From: Edolisoma coerulescens
Taxonomy: Eukaryota > Chordata > Aves > Passeriformes > Campephagidae
Length of the DNA stretch: 64,000 nt
Direction: 5' to 3'
Assembly (NCBI GenBank): GCA_013397115.1
Contig: VWZW01006285.1
Location: forward strand, 299,567-363,566
Positions 24,450 through 35,984 of the stretch are shown here, in pieces. The translations under genes and the position numbers were made by a program. The notes under the pieces are model-generated. The model saw only the letters and a list, made by a program, of their open reading frames with translations. It searched no databases and had not been told where the DNA came from. Numbering within the stretch: the stretch's first letter is position 1; each line of letters starts with the position of its first letter.

Positions 24450-24680
24450 GTAATAAAAGGGCAGCTGTTGTGCTAAACGATTACTGATAGTTTACTGTTA
24501 CCGAACTATTACTGTTGAGTGCTCTGCAGAGGTTTGTGGAATACTCTAAAATATCTTTATCACATAATATATGCATATATTTAAGATTTAAATGTGCTGT
24601 ATCCAGTGCTGCTTTTTCAAATGTTTAACACAGATTTTGACATTTTAATGGAGTGCTGTAGATGTTCCCAGGAATATCTG
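24450..24680. other. Possible conserved noncoding element in intron 4
   Basis: AT-rich and almost free of CpG, with strings such as AACGATTACTGATAGTTTAC, CACATAATATATGCATATAT and GTGCTGTATCCAGTGCTGC. ATGCATAT resembles an octamer/POU site. The composition differs sharply from the flanking GC-rich intron. This is an inference from composition only. Confidence 0.25.
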
Positions 24681-24989
24681 CCTGAGTTCCAAGGGTTTAT
24701 TTACCGCCGGGGCTTTTAATGGAAATGTGAAATCATTTCTCTTCTGGGCAGCACACATTCCGCTGCAAGCACATCAACACAACACGAAACCCACATAAAA
24801 CTCAAAAGCTGCAAGGATTCCAAAAGCAGCGAGGGCCTGCTTTACATAGGTTTGTGTATTTATGGGGCTGGCACACGCTCGCTAAAACGGGACGTGGCGG
24901 GATAATGGGGCTGCAGTAAAACACCGCCAAAGCAGGCCGAGAGTTACAGCCTGCCATGAATCCTGGGGCAGTTACAGGGAGCAGAGTGT

Positions 24990-25395
24990 GATTGCTCAAT
25001 GCAAACAGCCTGCATTTGTACAGGTGCTTATAGATCCTGGCTCTGCAGTAGCAATATTTGCTTTACTTTTAGGGGATATTAGTTACAAGTACAATAAATG
25101 TGTTTCATTTCTCAGCGGAGATATTTCACTCTCAGGACCCAGCCCGGCTATGTGCAATGTCTCGTTTGTGATTGATCTGATATTTAGATTGAGATTTTTA
25201 GCTGCTTTTAAGAGCAAATTCATAATTTTTACAGCTTCCCATCCAGCAAAGATTGAGAACTGCCATGGCTCATACAGGACATGGTGCTCTGGACTGATTT
25301 TATTTTGTCTAATGACATTCAGCCTCTTTATTCTATAAAACCTGGGCTCAATTAAAGCTGTTTTGTTTGAGCTGTTTGTTGTGGACAGCACAGAA
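24990..25395. other. Possible conserved noncoding element in intron 4
   Basis: A 400-bp low-CpG, AT-rich block with GATTGCTCAATGCAAACAGC, GCAATATTTGCTTTACTT, ATTGATCTGATATTTAGATT and TCAATTAAAGCTGTTTTG. It contains SOX-like (ATTGTT/ACAAT), POU-like (ATGCAAA) and homeodomain-like (CAATTAAA) strings. It is the best-looking intronic enhancer candidate by eye, but no comparison was possible. Confidence 0.3.
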
Positions 25396-26599
25396 CCAGA
25401 CCAAATTCCATTTATTTAATGTGCTGTTACACCTTCAGCCACACCTTGCCCTTCCTCACCTGCTGCTCCAGGTAATCCTGTTCTGTGATTTATTCTGCAG
25501 CAGGGGAATTTGGGGTGGTTTGAGCTCCAGGAGTGGTCAGGACTCCCGGGGGTCGAGGGCAGAGCTGCTCCTCCAGCCTGGAGCTGCTCCAGCCCTTCCC
25601 TCCCATCCCTGGGATTGCCCCACTGCTACCCCAGCACCCTGCTGGACACTCGGGACTCTTCCACTGCCCTGGCTGAATGTGTCAAATCTGCCACTCCATT
25701 TGTCCCCTCTGTCCCTGCACCAATCACCCAAACCAGTGCCACCCTCAGCCCTGTCCCCTCAGCAGCATCCTCAGGTGCCTCTCCTGCTGATTTTGTCCAT
25801 TTTGGGAGCACCTCAGTCCCTGCACACCTCCCCTTCACTGGATGCAGCCCTTGGGTGTTGTCTCCACAGCGAGGGGCTGTGCTGCCTTTCAGGCGGGCAG
25901 GGGAGCTGCGGACGGGGTTTTCTTCCAGCAGAAAAATGTTTGTTTTCCTTCTGAGATTTGGCTCGTTGTGAATAAATCAATACAGCCAGGAGGCAGCGAG
26001 GTCATGAAATAGAAATGCTGGAGCAAAGCACTTCTGAATTAGATTGCTAAACTGAAAAGAAAAAAGAAGGGAGATAACTTTGTAGTTCCCCAAAATAGAT
26101 AATTCCTTTTCATACAGACAAGTGCTCTGGGGCTTCTCTGGGTTTGATGTGCTGCTTTGCAGTGGTGTCTGTTTTTCCTGGGCCTGCTTTCAGAAATGTT
26201 TTTAATTTTGAATGCTTGAACATGAAAGGATAAGTTATGAGACTTTATCATTGTGTTTATAACCATGGGGATGATTGTGTGAGCGAGTCCTGCAGGGATT
26301 TGGGGAGTTCGCAGTGATGGAGGTGGGGACTGAACAAGCTGGAGGCCCCACCGGTGGCTCTGAACTTGGAGAGGGAATTTTATGGTTTAGGGAACGTTCT
26401 GCCTCTGGGGACAGAGATCAACACCTTTTCTAATTGTAAACGGCATTAAAAGAGAAAGCAGGAAGTTGTGGATCTGGTGCCTGTTGCATTTAGTATTCGG
26501 TGACACGGCAAATGTCACACATTTGTTAACTAACAACTGTATTTCTTTGGGTTTAAATTCTGTTTCCAGTGTGTGCAAAAAGATGATTCTTTAATGAAT

Positions 26600-26660
26600 C
26601 TAAAGGGTGGTCAGTGATCTTTCAGGGCCCTCCCAACCCAGGCCGTTCTGTGACTCCTGT
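26600..26660 (+). mobile_element. CR1-like LINE 3' end
   Basis: GGGTGGTCAGTGATCTTTCA, then GGGCCCTCCCAACCCAGGCC and GTTCTGTGACTCC, follows the terminal CR1 pattern (GATCTTTAAGG...CCAACCC...TTCTGTGA) with several substitutions. Short and diverged. Confidence 0.65.
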
Positions 26661-29600
26661 AAGATCTCAGTTACATTCTTGAATTTATCCCATCTGAAGG
26701 CTGCTAACAAAAAGGAACATCATCAGGTATTAAAGATCCCCCAGAACTCGTGAGAACAGTGAAATTACAGCCTTGGAAGGATTTGGTTTCAATTACTGAG
26801 AGCTTCCTGTGATGATTTCCTTATCTCAAAGCATTTCCTATATAAATGTGATCCTGCCTATCAGGACACCACGTCAGCAAAACCCTGCAAACATCATCAC
26901 CGAGGGCCTTATCTGAAAAGGGTTTTTCAGTGTCAGCAGCACTTCAATTACTGTCCAAACGCCTGTGCACTGAGAGCCAGTTTAGAGTGGGATCCACGGG
27001 TTACCCTGTGTATCCTTCAATGTGGAGTAATTTAAAAAAACAGAAGTCGAGGCTGAGCTGCTCACCTGCATTGCTGAGCTTTGCAGGGACGAGGGTTTGA
27101 TGGTTTATTTCTGGTCACCATAAAATGATTGAAGCCAGGCCATGTGTGTGCTCTGTCCCACTGGGAAACTCCCACCCCAGCCCCCCTTGTGACCTTTGGG
27201 GTTATTAATGCTGATTTCTTCATCATTTGTGCACGGAGATAAAAACCAGTCCTCCAGTTAATGGTAGACACTTATTCCTCCAAAAATAGGAATAAAGATA
27301 AACTTATTTGGGATCTGATGATGTCTTTACCAAGCAGACAAGGTACCATTAGCACTGGCATTTTTAGCAGTGGCTCTTTATCCCGGTGATCCAAAATAGC
27401 CCAGCTGAGTCAGCTCCTTGCCCACCTCTACCTCTATAAATTGATGCACACGTCCAGGCTGTCACCTCTCCCTTTATGCTGATTCCAAATCATATTTTAA
27501 TTGCATTTAGACTCGCCCCCTCCCATGCTGGCCTGCTTTCCCTCCTCTGGATCTTCCATCAGTGGCAATGTTTGGTTGGGATTTCCAAGCAGAGCTCAGA
27601 GGAGGAGCTCTGGCCCGTGGTGGCCACAGGTGAGAATTTCTCCCCTTGCTGGTGGAGGTTTGTGCAGCAAACCCTCCCTGCCTGTCCTGCAAAGGGAATA
27701 ACAACCCAGAACATGGGCATGAGTGGCACTGGAGGTCTCAGCTGATCCCTCTGGCCACCACCAAGCGCATCCCCCCAGAGCAGAGACTCCTCCGAGCTCC
27801 CCCAGCACGGCCCAGGCTGATTTATGGGTTAGTCAGCGTGTCAGATGCCTGTAATGAGATTATATATTCAATCTAATGAAGGAAAAATATGCTTACCAGC
27901 CTGGTGTGACAGCGCTGTGATTAAATGATTCGGGAACAGAGTTCCCTCAGTGGATTAATTTTAAACAATGCAGCAGGTACAGCTGACCTGCTCCAGGTGT
28001 GGTGAGGTGCTCCCGGAGCAGGATTAATGGTTTGTGATGGTGTTGATAAAATAACAATGATAATACAGGCAGGGAGGGGTGTGAGCAGCCAGCACAGTGC
28101 CCCTGGGTTTGTGTGAAACCCCCACGGAGATCTGTGCTGATGGAGGCTTCCCCTCCTGGTTTGAGGCTCAGGGTGGAAAGGGAGATAAAAGTGTGACCAA
28201 GGCTCTGCCACCTCGGCGTGTCCCTGGAACAGGGGCACCTGCCCTGCCCACCCTCCTCCCAGCTGGGACATTGAGGAAGATTCCTCCAGCTTGAATTTTT
28301 AGGAGCAGGAGTTCCATGTTAGAGGAAGGTGAGGAGGTTTTTGCTGCTCTGAGAAAGAGAAAGACACGGACATGGACTGTGCTGCAAGAGCCCTCTGTGC
28401 TGCCGCGAGTGGCCTTCCCCAGCTCCGAACCCTGGAGCATTTATCTCACATCAGGAAGCCACCGATTGTCCCCTGAGGAGGAGCTGGCACCGTGGCTGCG
28501 TTATCTGAGATGTGGCTGGATCTGGGAGTGACCACCGGGGAAGGCACAGGCGGTGGTTAAAGGGCAGCAGAGGATAATCCAAGAGCAGGGACAGGGGGCC
28601 CTTTGTCTGCTGGCCTCCCGAATTATCCCTGTGCCCACAGGGACTGGGAGCTGCCTTGGGTACTAAACCTGGTTGTAATCTCAAGGAAGATCACTAAAAA
28701 AGCCAAAAATTCAGTCCCAGGTCTTGGGGTGTTTAAATGTCCATCAGAGCAACTGATGAAGGACTCTTGGTGGGTGAGTTGGGATAAGCTTTGTTTTTGA
28801 GGGAGAAGAGTTCTCGACCTCCCATAATCTGCCCGGGCTGTGGGGTGTTGAGCTGATTTTACTCTGATAATGCCATAAGCTGGTCTGTGATAATTGCTTT
28901 TTGTAATTGGGACGAATTTATGATGATGCTAATTGTGCTGCTGCCCCCCAGCACGGAGGGGCCGAGTTAATCCCCACCTGCCCCCGGAGCTGCAGATGCT
29001 GATGTGATCAGCCCTCCTTGGAAACTGAGGGAGGGGGGGTTAATGCTGAGCAGATTGAATTTCAGCGGAAAAAACCATATATTTTTCTACAAATCTGCAT
29101 TTTATAGCAGGTTTAAAGTCTGGTTCAAGATCATCAGACTGATTCCTAAAAGGAAAAGGATTTAATTCTGTTTCAAGCAACTCTGTGACCTCCACTGCTG
29201 AGGCAGGGAGGGAAGTGAAACGCTGGGGAGTTTTGAGTTTGCTCTTCAGACACTGCAGCCCGGACCCCACAGCTCGTTCCAGTGCAGAGACCTCGTAGCT
29301 TCTTTGCTGCCTTTATTTTCCCTGGTTGCTTTGTGTGTGTTTGTGCGGGGGCTGAAGTTTCCCAAAGGTTACATCCCTGCCAGTGACAAACATCTTTTGT
29401 CATCACGACTCCTTTAAATGTATTTTTATCCCATTAATCCATCCCTGGGTTCTCCATCTTTGAAAGCCTCCATCTGCTGAGGCAGAGCAGGGCATGGCTT
29501 TGGATAAACCTGGTTTTCTTCAGGGGAGGGGGGATGGAATGACGGAAGCACTGGCGGTGCCACCCTCCCTCACAAATCAGGGTTTGATCTCACGTCCCGA

Positions 29601-30089
29601 CACTTCGGTGTTTATGTTCCGTCTGTTTAATGTTCTCCCTTCGCTGGGATCATCATTCTTTTAAATGCTCTGCTTTAATGTAAACGTTTTAATGTTTTCT
29701 GTTCACCAACCCCCACATTCCAGACTCAGCAAGCAGAGCATCAATGTGTGCTTCCTCCAAGGGTGAGGGTGACAGGAATGGGGACCTTGAGCCCCTCTCA
29801 CCATCCCAAAAATCCCCTGACCCGAGGAGAGTCAACATTTATAAGCACACTTGTGAAATAATGAACTCTGGGAATGTTTGTCATTTCTCTGCTCATTTCA
29901 CTGCACATAAAGTGGGTTCACCATCGAACTCCTGTCACTTGATTTATGCCCGTGCAGCTGCTCCATAATTTAAATTGAATTCCTAATTCCTTTGCTGAAA
30001 CCCCCTCGGATAATTAGTATTAAGGTTAACTGCAGAAGGGGAGCTGAGCAGTGAATGGATTAGTTGGTTGTGCTGTGTCTTAGACTGCA

Positions 30090-30195
30090 GGAAAAGGGAA
30101 CACACTCCAAGGGATGCTGCTCAGGGAAGGGTTTGGCATGGCTGGAACACACTCCCAAGGGATATTGTCCAGGAAAAGGTTTGGCATGGCTGGAT
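30090..30195. repeat. About 50-bp tandem doublet
   Basis: Two adjacent copies starting GGAACACACTCC and continuing AAGGGAT...AGG(A)AAAGGTTTGGCATGGCTGG. The second copy has small insertions and substitutions. Confidence 0.85.
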
Positions 30196-31435
30196 TTAGC
30201 ACGGCTGTTGGTCCCTGCTCCCGAGCTATGGCCAGGCTCCTGCAGGCACAGGGAAGTGTCCCCTGGCTGGGAGGGAGGGGTGGATGCAGGAGGACAGAGA
30301 GATGGCAAAGGGATCACAGAGGTAAAATCTTTTCCCCATTCTCAGTGGGGTGAAACGTGTGGTGTTGAACCTCGCACCCAGGTAACTCCTCTCTGCACAG
30401 ATGTGTCAAATCATGATTTCATTACATGGCCACTGTGTAGGATGAGGTGCCCCAGACCTGGAGCCTTTTCCAGGTGAGTTTCCAGCCCTTGGCCGGGGCG
30501 TGCAGGGCTGGATCCATCCCAGCAAGGCCGTGAGTGCTGCTGTGGAGGGGAATCTGCTGTCTGGCACCAAACGTAATTGGCTTTGATGGTCAGCATTTGC
30601 AGATTTGTTTAGGAACTGGAAAATGTACAAATTGCAGCCCATCTGCGCAGAGCTGAGTGCTAATGAATGCCTGCAGCTACCACAGCCATAAGCTCATTAC
30701 CACAAAGTTCCGAGTCCTTCCACAAGTTGCTAAACAAGGTTATTCATCTGAACGGAGTGGAGAAGGGAGTTTGACTGCAGGGCGCAGCCAGAGCTCCTCC
30801 AGGTCTAGAAAACCTGTTAAATAACCCCCCGTTCTTCGGTCTTTTAATAGAATCCGTTGATTTTATTTCTATTTTTAATTTTGCACTCCTGTGACAGCAG
30901 CTTGCTATGCCTTCACTATTTTCTGTTAAAGCTTCAAGCACAGCCGTGCCTTGAGGGTGATTCCTGGGTGTGCTCGGAGAGGTGGGGTGGTGAACTGGAG
31001 AAGATGGATTGGAGCACGTCGTGCACAGCATTTCAGGGGCTTTATGGACCATGGCAGCAAACACTAATGGCCGCTGTTCTCAGGGTGTTCGTGTCAGCTG
31101 GGAATCTGTTATGATGACTCGGCTCTTCCTCCGTGTGCCATGTCAGGCAATTTCATCGTCCTGGTTCTTCTCAGAAAAGTGGAATTAATAATACTTATCT
31201 GCTTTATAGAACTGGTAGTTGTCCAAGTGTTCGAACATAGAGTGCATGGTGCAGCAGGAGCAATATGTAAAAAATATTTCTTATTCTCTTTTGGCTGAGG
31301 TTTTATTCTGTGTTCCTTGTGGAAAAATCAGCTTTTCTAAGTTACCAGCCAAAGGAAGCATTTCCTCATCCTCTTAATGAGGTCATGAGGTGCCTTTGGC
31401 CTCCTCCACGTTTTCCTGTGCTCCTCCCCCGCCAG

Positions 31436-31616
31436 GTGGAGTGGCTGAAGAACGAGGAGCCCATCGATTCCAACCTGGACGAGAACATTGACACCAGGGC
31501 CGACCACAACCTCATCATCCGCCAGGCACGCCTGTCCGACTCGGGCAACTACACCTGCATGGCTGCCAACATCGTGGCCAAGAGGAGGAGCCTGTCAGCC
31601 ACCGTGGTGGTCTATG
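31436..31616 (+). CDS. UNC5D: UNC5D exon 5: second half of Ig2
   Basis: 181 bp, entered in phase 0 and left in phase 1. It encodes VEWLKNEEPIDSNLDENIDT, then RADHNLIIRQARLSDSGNYT and CMAANIVAKRRSLSATVVVY. The second Ig2 cysteine is in NYTCMA, which is also an N-glycosylation sequon (NYT). IDTRADHNL and SGNYTCMAAN are UNC5D-like; UNC5B/C have TANYTCVAKN. The acceptor is CGCCAG and the donor TATG|GTCAGT; the final G joins TG of exon 6 as Val. Confidence 0.97.
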
Positions 31617-31827
31617 GTCAGTGAGGAGGGGCTGGGGGGGCAGAGGTGGCTGTGCTGGTGCTGCTGCCCTGATTGATTTGTGCTGTTATTGCTGCACCAG
31701 TTGGGACGTGGCACACCCAGGATCACCCGGCCGAGCCCTTCCCGCCGGGATGGATTCGGGTTCGGTGCTGGGGGGCTCTGGCACAGCCCCACAGCCCCAC
31801 AGCCCCACGGGTGCCGGTGTTTTGCAG
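31617..31827 (+). other. Intron 5
   Basis: A 211-bp intron with GT-AG ends. A short CAGCCCCACAGCCCCA run lies at about 31785-31810, next to the acceptor. Nothing else was seen. Confidence 0.9.
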
Positions 31828-31995
31828 TGAACGGGGGCTGGTCCTCGTGGACGGAGTGGTCGAGCTGCAACGCGCGCTGCGGCCGGGGCTGGCAGAAACG
31901 CTCGCGCACCTGCACCAACCCCGCGCCCCTCAACGGGGGAGCCTTCTGCGAGGGCATGTCCGTGCAGAAAATCACCTGCACCTCCCTCTGCCCCG
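31828..31995 (+). CDS. UNC5D: UNC5D exon 6: first TSP1 repeat
   Basis: 168 bp, phase 1 on both sides, so the exon can be skipped without a frameshift. It encodes (V)NGGWSSWTEWSSCNARCGRG, then WQKRSRTCTNPAPLNGGAFC and EGMSVQKITCTSLCP. The WSSWTEW string carries the WxxW motifs that are C-mannosylated in thrombospondin repeats, CGRGWQKRSRTC forms the layered Arg-Trp core, and six cysteines are present. MSVQKITCTSLCP is identical to the UNC5D sequence as remembered. In-frame skipping of TSP1 exons is known in other UNC5 genes. Confidence 0.97.
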
Positions 31996-32451
31996 GTGAG
32001 TCCCCCGGGGGAGGGAGGGCTTTGGGGGCCACGTTCACAGAGAGCTCTCGGTGGGAAGCACCAGGCAGGGAGTTGGGAAGGGAAAGGGAAATGCAGCCGT
32101 GTTTGGGTTGGAGGTGTGAGTGCAGTGCCAGGCACCTGTGGCACGCGTGTCAGGGCTGGGACTTACTGCCAGAACGCTGCCAGAACAGCCACTGGCTCAG
32201 GGGGAGAAATCAGGGACCTGGGTGGGGGTCTGGGGTTAGTGTAGAGAGGGGAGCTGATGTTAATAACACCAGCAAGAGAAACACAGAAACCCGAGTGGAG
32301 AACTTCTTTAAAAGCATTATTTACCTTGCAAAAGTTTGCTGTGAAGTGTGTTAGGTGTGGAATTATGGGGTAGAGAGATGAAAGAAGCGCTGCTGCAGGG
32401 CCTCCTCGGTGGGACAGGCAGTGCTGACTGGTTTTCCCCCTGCCCACGCAG
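31996..32451 (+). other. Intron 6
   Basis: 456 bp, GT-AG, ending in a TTTTCCCCCTGCCCACGCAG acceptor. No repeats or other features were seen. Confidence 0.9.
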
Positions 32452-32616
32452 TGGACGGGAGCTGGGAGGTGTGGAGCGAGTGGTCGGTGTGCAGCCCCGA
32501 GTGCGAGCACCTGCGGGTGCGGGAATGCGCCGCCCCGGCCCCCAGGAACGGGGGCAAGCACTGCGAGGGCCTGAGCCAGGAGTCGGAGAACTGCACCGAG
32601 GGGCTGTGCATCCAAG
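32452..32616 (+). CDS. UNC5D: UNC5D exon 7: second TSP1 repeat
   Basis: 165 bp, phase 1 on both sides. It encodes (V)DGSWEVWSEWSVCSPECEHL, then RVRECAAPAPRNGGKHCEGL and SQESENCTEGLCIQ. WEVWSEW carries WxxW mannosylation motifs, and six cysteines match the TSP1 pattern. NCT is a potential N-glycosylation site. EVWSEWSVCSPECEHLR is the UNC5D version; other paralogues have WSKWSxCxxxCxHWR. It ends the folded extracellular region. The donor is CAAG|GTGAGC. Confidence 0.97.
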
Positions 32617-35320
32617 GTGAGCTGGGGCTGGGCTGCGGAGGGGCTTTAGGACTGGCCTCAAAGGTGGGCTGGAGGCCAGGGAACCTGTGTGGGAGTCCCG
32701 TGTCCGAACTATTCCCGTGAAAAAGGAGGAGGTTTTCCGTGTGCGGTCTGAAATTTTCCGGGTCGCTGGATTTGTGTTGCATGTTCGTTGCCTGTGAATG
32801 ACCAGATGATCCTAAAAACCCAGATCTGGGGGGTTTTCAGGGTGTAACTCCAACCTCCACAACCCAGTGTGCTCCTCGGCCTCTGCCTTTCCTTGCAAGC
32901 AAATGGGCAAAGCCCCCCACGAGAGCTGCGGGTGCAGGAGCCGGTCAAGGTCAGAGTTTGCTCCTTTTGCTGCCTTGAACAGGAGTTAAACCCAGGCAAA
33001 TCTGCAGCTCCCTGGGAAAGGCTTTGCCCTTCACCAATGTCTGGGAAGCATCTGGCGCTGGGAAGCTGCTGCTGTCCTCAGCCCGGGGAGCCAGGCAGAG
33101 CAGCCCTGCAGCTGCGCAGGCGCCGCTCACGGGAGGAATTTGTGAGTTCATCCCTGCCCCGAGCCCGCTGCTGTCCCTGTGGAGGGGCTGTCACCTCGGC
33201 AGGTGGAACAGCAGCCCTGGGAGCCACCAGGAGTGCCAGGGCTGAGGGATGTAAACAAGGATATGTCTGGTTTTTCAATGTTCTGTTTAACCAGTCCTCT
33301 GTCCTTGTTTCTGTAGTTCTGCATTGCCTTTTCCCTTCTGAACAAAAGGAATTCTTTTTTTTTGCCCTGAGATTTTAATGCTGCATTTCCGTGTGGGTTC
33401 AGCTGGACTGGAGTGTTCCGTGTCTCCTGCTCCTTCCATCTCCAAGTGTGATCCCATCTCTCCTTTGTGGCTTGAGTTGTTCCCATGTCCTTGTGCCACG
33501 CTGTTTTTAGGGCTGGAATTGCTTTCTCAGCTAACAGCAATTGATGCAGTTACCCTATTTTTTAAAAATCTCTTCTCCCCTGTTCATCTTCCAGTATGTG
33601 CCTTTCCTGCTCCGCCTCTCATCCCATGGGGAATTGTGGAGGAAATGCAGCCCTGAGCCACAGCAAACCAATCTCTTGGAGGTTTTTTATCAGGCACAAC
33701 TCGTTAACTTTGCTCCTTCCATGAGGCAAAAATAGAAACATTCCTTTGGTTAACAAATAAGGACTGAGCTGAAAGGGAGGGTGAGAACGGAGGATGTCAG
33801 GGAAGAGCCAGCCTGGATCTGGCTGGGAAAATGCTGATCCTTGGGATGAACGTTCAGATCTGGAGGCAGTGAATGAAATGGGGATAAAATGGATCAACTC
33901 TGAGGGTCTTTATTCAGTCCCTGACTGGAGAGTTTGGGAATCACCCTAAGACACCACACGGGAACATCTCCGTGTGCCCTTCGGCCTTGGATTCCCTGGG
34001 TGGATCCCGATGGTCCAGCCCTTACTGAAGAGCTTTTCCTCCAGGGAATTTCTTCTGGAACTTGTAACAGTTGTGCAGGTCCAAACTTAGATGCAGATGT
34101 GGGGTTTGGTGCAGATGAAAGGTTTCCAGGGCTGCCAGATTGATTCCTTGGGATGCAAAGGTCACTCTGACCCCAGACAGTCCCAGTACCTGGCTGGTTT
34201 CTTGCCTGTTTGTTCCCTTAGTGTTGATTCCCTCCCAGTATTCCCAGGTGGAGCTTTGCCAGGGTGGATTTCTCCCTCTCTTGCAGAGGTGAACGCTTTC
34301 TCTTTGTTTAATAAAAGAGAGGAGGGTATTTTTTTGAGAGCTTTTTGTCTTACTTTTATCTGTTTGCTTTAAAGTTATTTTTCCTGACTTCAAAACCTAT
34401 TGATTTCTTCTCCCAGCGCCCAACACCAAAACAAACAAGTAGGGCCACAGGAGCTGAACTGCAAACACTACTAATGCACCCCAAATAATCACGAATCACT
34501 TCATTTTCCATTTTCCAGGCAGCCCTGGTGCTGCTGCCAGGAGGCTCCTGGATCCAGGGATCTCCCAGTTCATGGGAAAAGCTTTTCCCTTTGCAGTTTG
34601 CTGCAGACAGCCCCGTGCCAGCAGCAGGGAAGGGTTTGCCCCCCTCCAGACTCCAGTCTGACCCTCCTCACTGGGTGTTTTTGTGCCTCAGCTTCCTGCA
34701 AAACCAAAACCAACCTTGGGCAGGGAAAAAAAAAAACCCTTCCCACAAGGTTTTTGGCAAAGCCAAAATCCAACGATCTGCAGGGTTAAGTGTTTCTGAG
34801 CTGAGCATCCTCACAAACATTGAAAACAAGAGAAGGAGCCTCATAATCCACCTGAGTCTCCCATTTTTGGGATTACTTTGGCAGGTTTTAGGTTATAAAT
34901 GGTGACTCAAATGCTTGGCATGAGGGAGGCAGAGAAGGCTCATTTCTGAGAGCTGCAGTCCTGCAGAAAACCCCTTTTATCCCATATTTGCCTCCGTTGG
35001 GGGCACATGGATGTGTGTGCTCCTAAACACACAGAGAGCTGCCATTACTGGGGTGTGTAGGTACAAAAATGTGAATACACTGGGCATTCTTATATTTTAT
35101 AACTAATTTACATGCCCATCACCAGCCTTTCCATATATCAAACACACAAAGGGATCATTAATTCTGACCTGACTCTCTTTGCCAATGATCCACTGCAAAG
35201 TATTGAACTTCCTTCTTGCTGAGGTGTAAATAAACAACAGCATCCAATAGAGCCAACAAATAACCTGAATTAACCAAGTGAGAAATTGCTGTGAAGGAAC
35301 ATCCTGAAAGGGATTTAGGG

Positions 35321-35351
35321 AAAAAAAAAAAAAAGAAAAAAAAAAAAAAAA
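35321..35351. repeat. Poly(A) run in intron 7
   Basis: Thirty-one bases of A interrupted by a single G, about 170 bp upstream of the microexon. It is not preceded by a recognisable SINE or LINE body, so retroposition is not supported. Confidence 0.9.
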
Positions 35352-35488
35352 GATGAAGAGAAAAATATGGACAACATAAAATATTCATATTGTCAGCAAA
35401 TGAGGAGAAAATGTTTCATTTATAGAGTGAGACAGAAGCAATATAGGAAATAGATATGCTCCATGTAAATTTATTAAGTGCAACTTTC

Positions 35489-35516
35489 TTTCTCTCTCTC
35501 TCTCTCTCCCTCTCTC
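35489..35516 (+). promoter_or_regulatory. CU-rich polypyrimidine tract before the microexon
   Basis: A stretch of TTTCTTTCTCTCTCTCTCTC followed by TCCCTCTCTC, ending two bases before the acceptor AG. UCUU and CUCUCU motifs are the classic binding sites of PTBP1/PTBP2, which repress neuronal exons. A second TTTTTTTCTCTTG stretch follows the donor, so the exon is flanked by such motifs. The binding is inferred, the sequence is direct. Confidence 0.6.
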
Positions 35517-35518
35517 AG

Positions 35519-35551
35519 ATAAAAAACCTCCTCATGAAATAAAATCCCAAA
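35519..35551 (+). CDS. UNC5D: UNC5D exon 8: 33-bp juxtamembrane microexon
   Basis: 33 bp, phase 1 on both sides, encoding (D)KKPPHEIKSQ(N). It matches the KKPLHEIKPQ segment of mammalian UNC5D between TSP1-2 and the membrane. The length is a multiple of three, so skipping removes exactly 11 residues from the extracellular stalk. The equivalent small exon of UNC5B (exon 8) is alternatively spliced and its skipping changes the pro-apoptotic behaviour of that receptor; whether UNC5D does the same in birds is not known to me. The acceptor is CTCTCAG behind a long CU tract and the donor is A|GTAAGT, a strong consensus. Confidence 0.93.
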
Positions 35552-35984
35552 GTAAGTTATTTTTTTTCTCTTGTAAATACGATTTTCCTCATCTTCCCTG
35601 CCACTTGGGTTATTTGTTTAGGAGCTAAGCAGGAGCCAAGGTTTTATGGGAGGCTTTAGCATCTGCTGAGAGCATCTTGGGAGCAGCTCTGTGATCCCAG
35701 TTCAGGGTGAGCCAGGGGAGTGCTCGTCCTCAGCACTTTGTGTCTGACAGGGAGCCCTGGCTCCAGGCCTGGCATCGATCTCTGGAGCACCTGGAATTAG
35801 GGAAAAAGGAATTAATGCAGGAGTTTGGGGTTCTCGGTGCAGATCTGGTTCTGCTGCTGGCTCTGCCCTCGCTCAGCTCCCTCCAGGCTTTCTGGGGGGT
35901 GATTCTGTCCCTTTCCCTGTGCCTGGGGTCATCTCTGGGCTGCTCTGGGGCTTCTGTGCTGCACCTGCAGCTCTGCCCAGAGCC

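Larger units (their letters stand above)
17727..31435 (+). other. Intron 4, largest complete intron in the window
   Basis: 13.7 kb, GT-AG, between the two halves of Ig2. Contents: a 58-bp direct duplication (18708-18823), a 42-bp six-copy minisatellite (19604-19855), a CR1-like 3' end (26600-26660), a roughly 50-bp doublet near 30090-30195, and AT-rich low-CpG blocks (24450-24680 and 24990-25395) that could be regulatory. The long open frames at 19466-20110 come from the 42-bp repeat. No extra exon could be supported. Confidence 0.85.
32617..35518 (+). other. Intron 7
   Basis: 2.9 kb, GT-AG. The first 2 kb is mixed GC sequence. The last 500 bp is AT-rich and contains a long A run (35321-35351) followed by a CU-repeat polypyrimidine tract directly against the acceptor (35489-35516). 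No coding exon was seen. Confidence 0.88.

Noticed and set aside
35321..35351. Poly(A) run as the tail of a processed pseudogene or SINE
   Set aside because: No recognisable retroposed body or target-site duplication precedes it.
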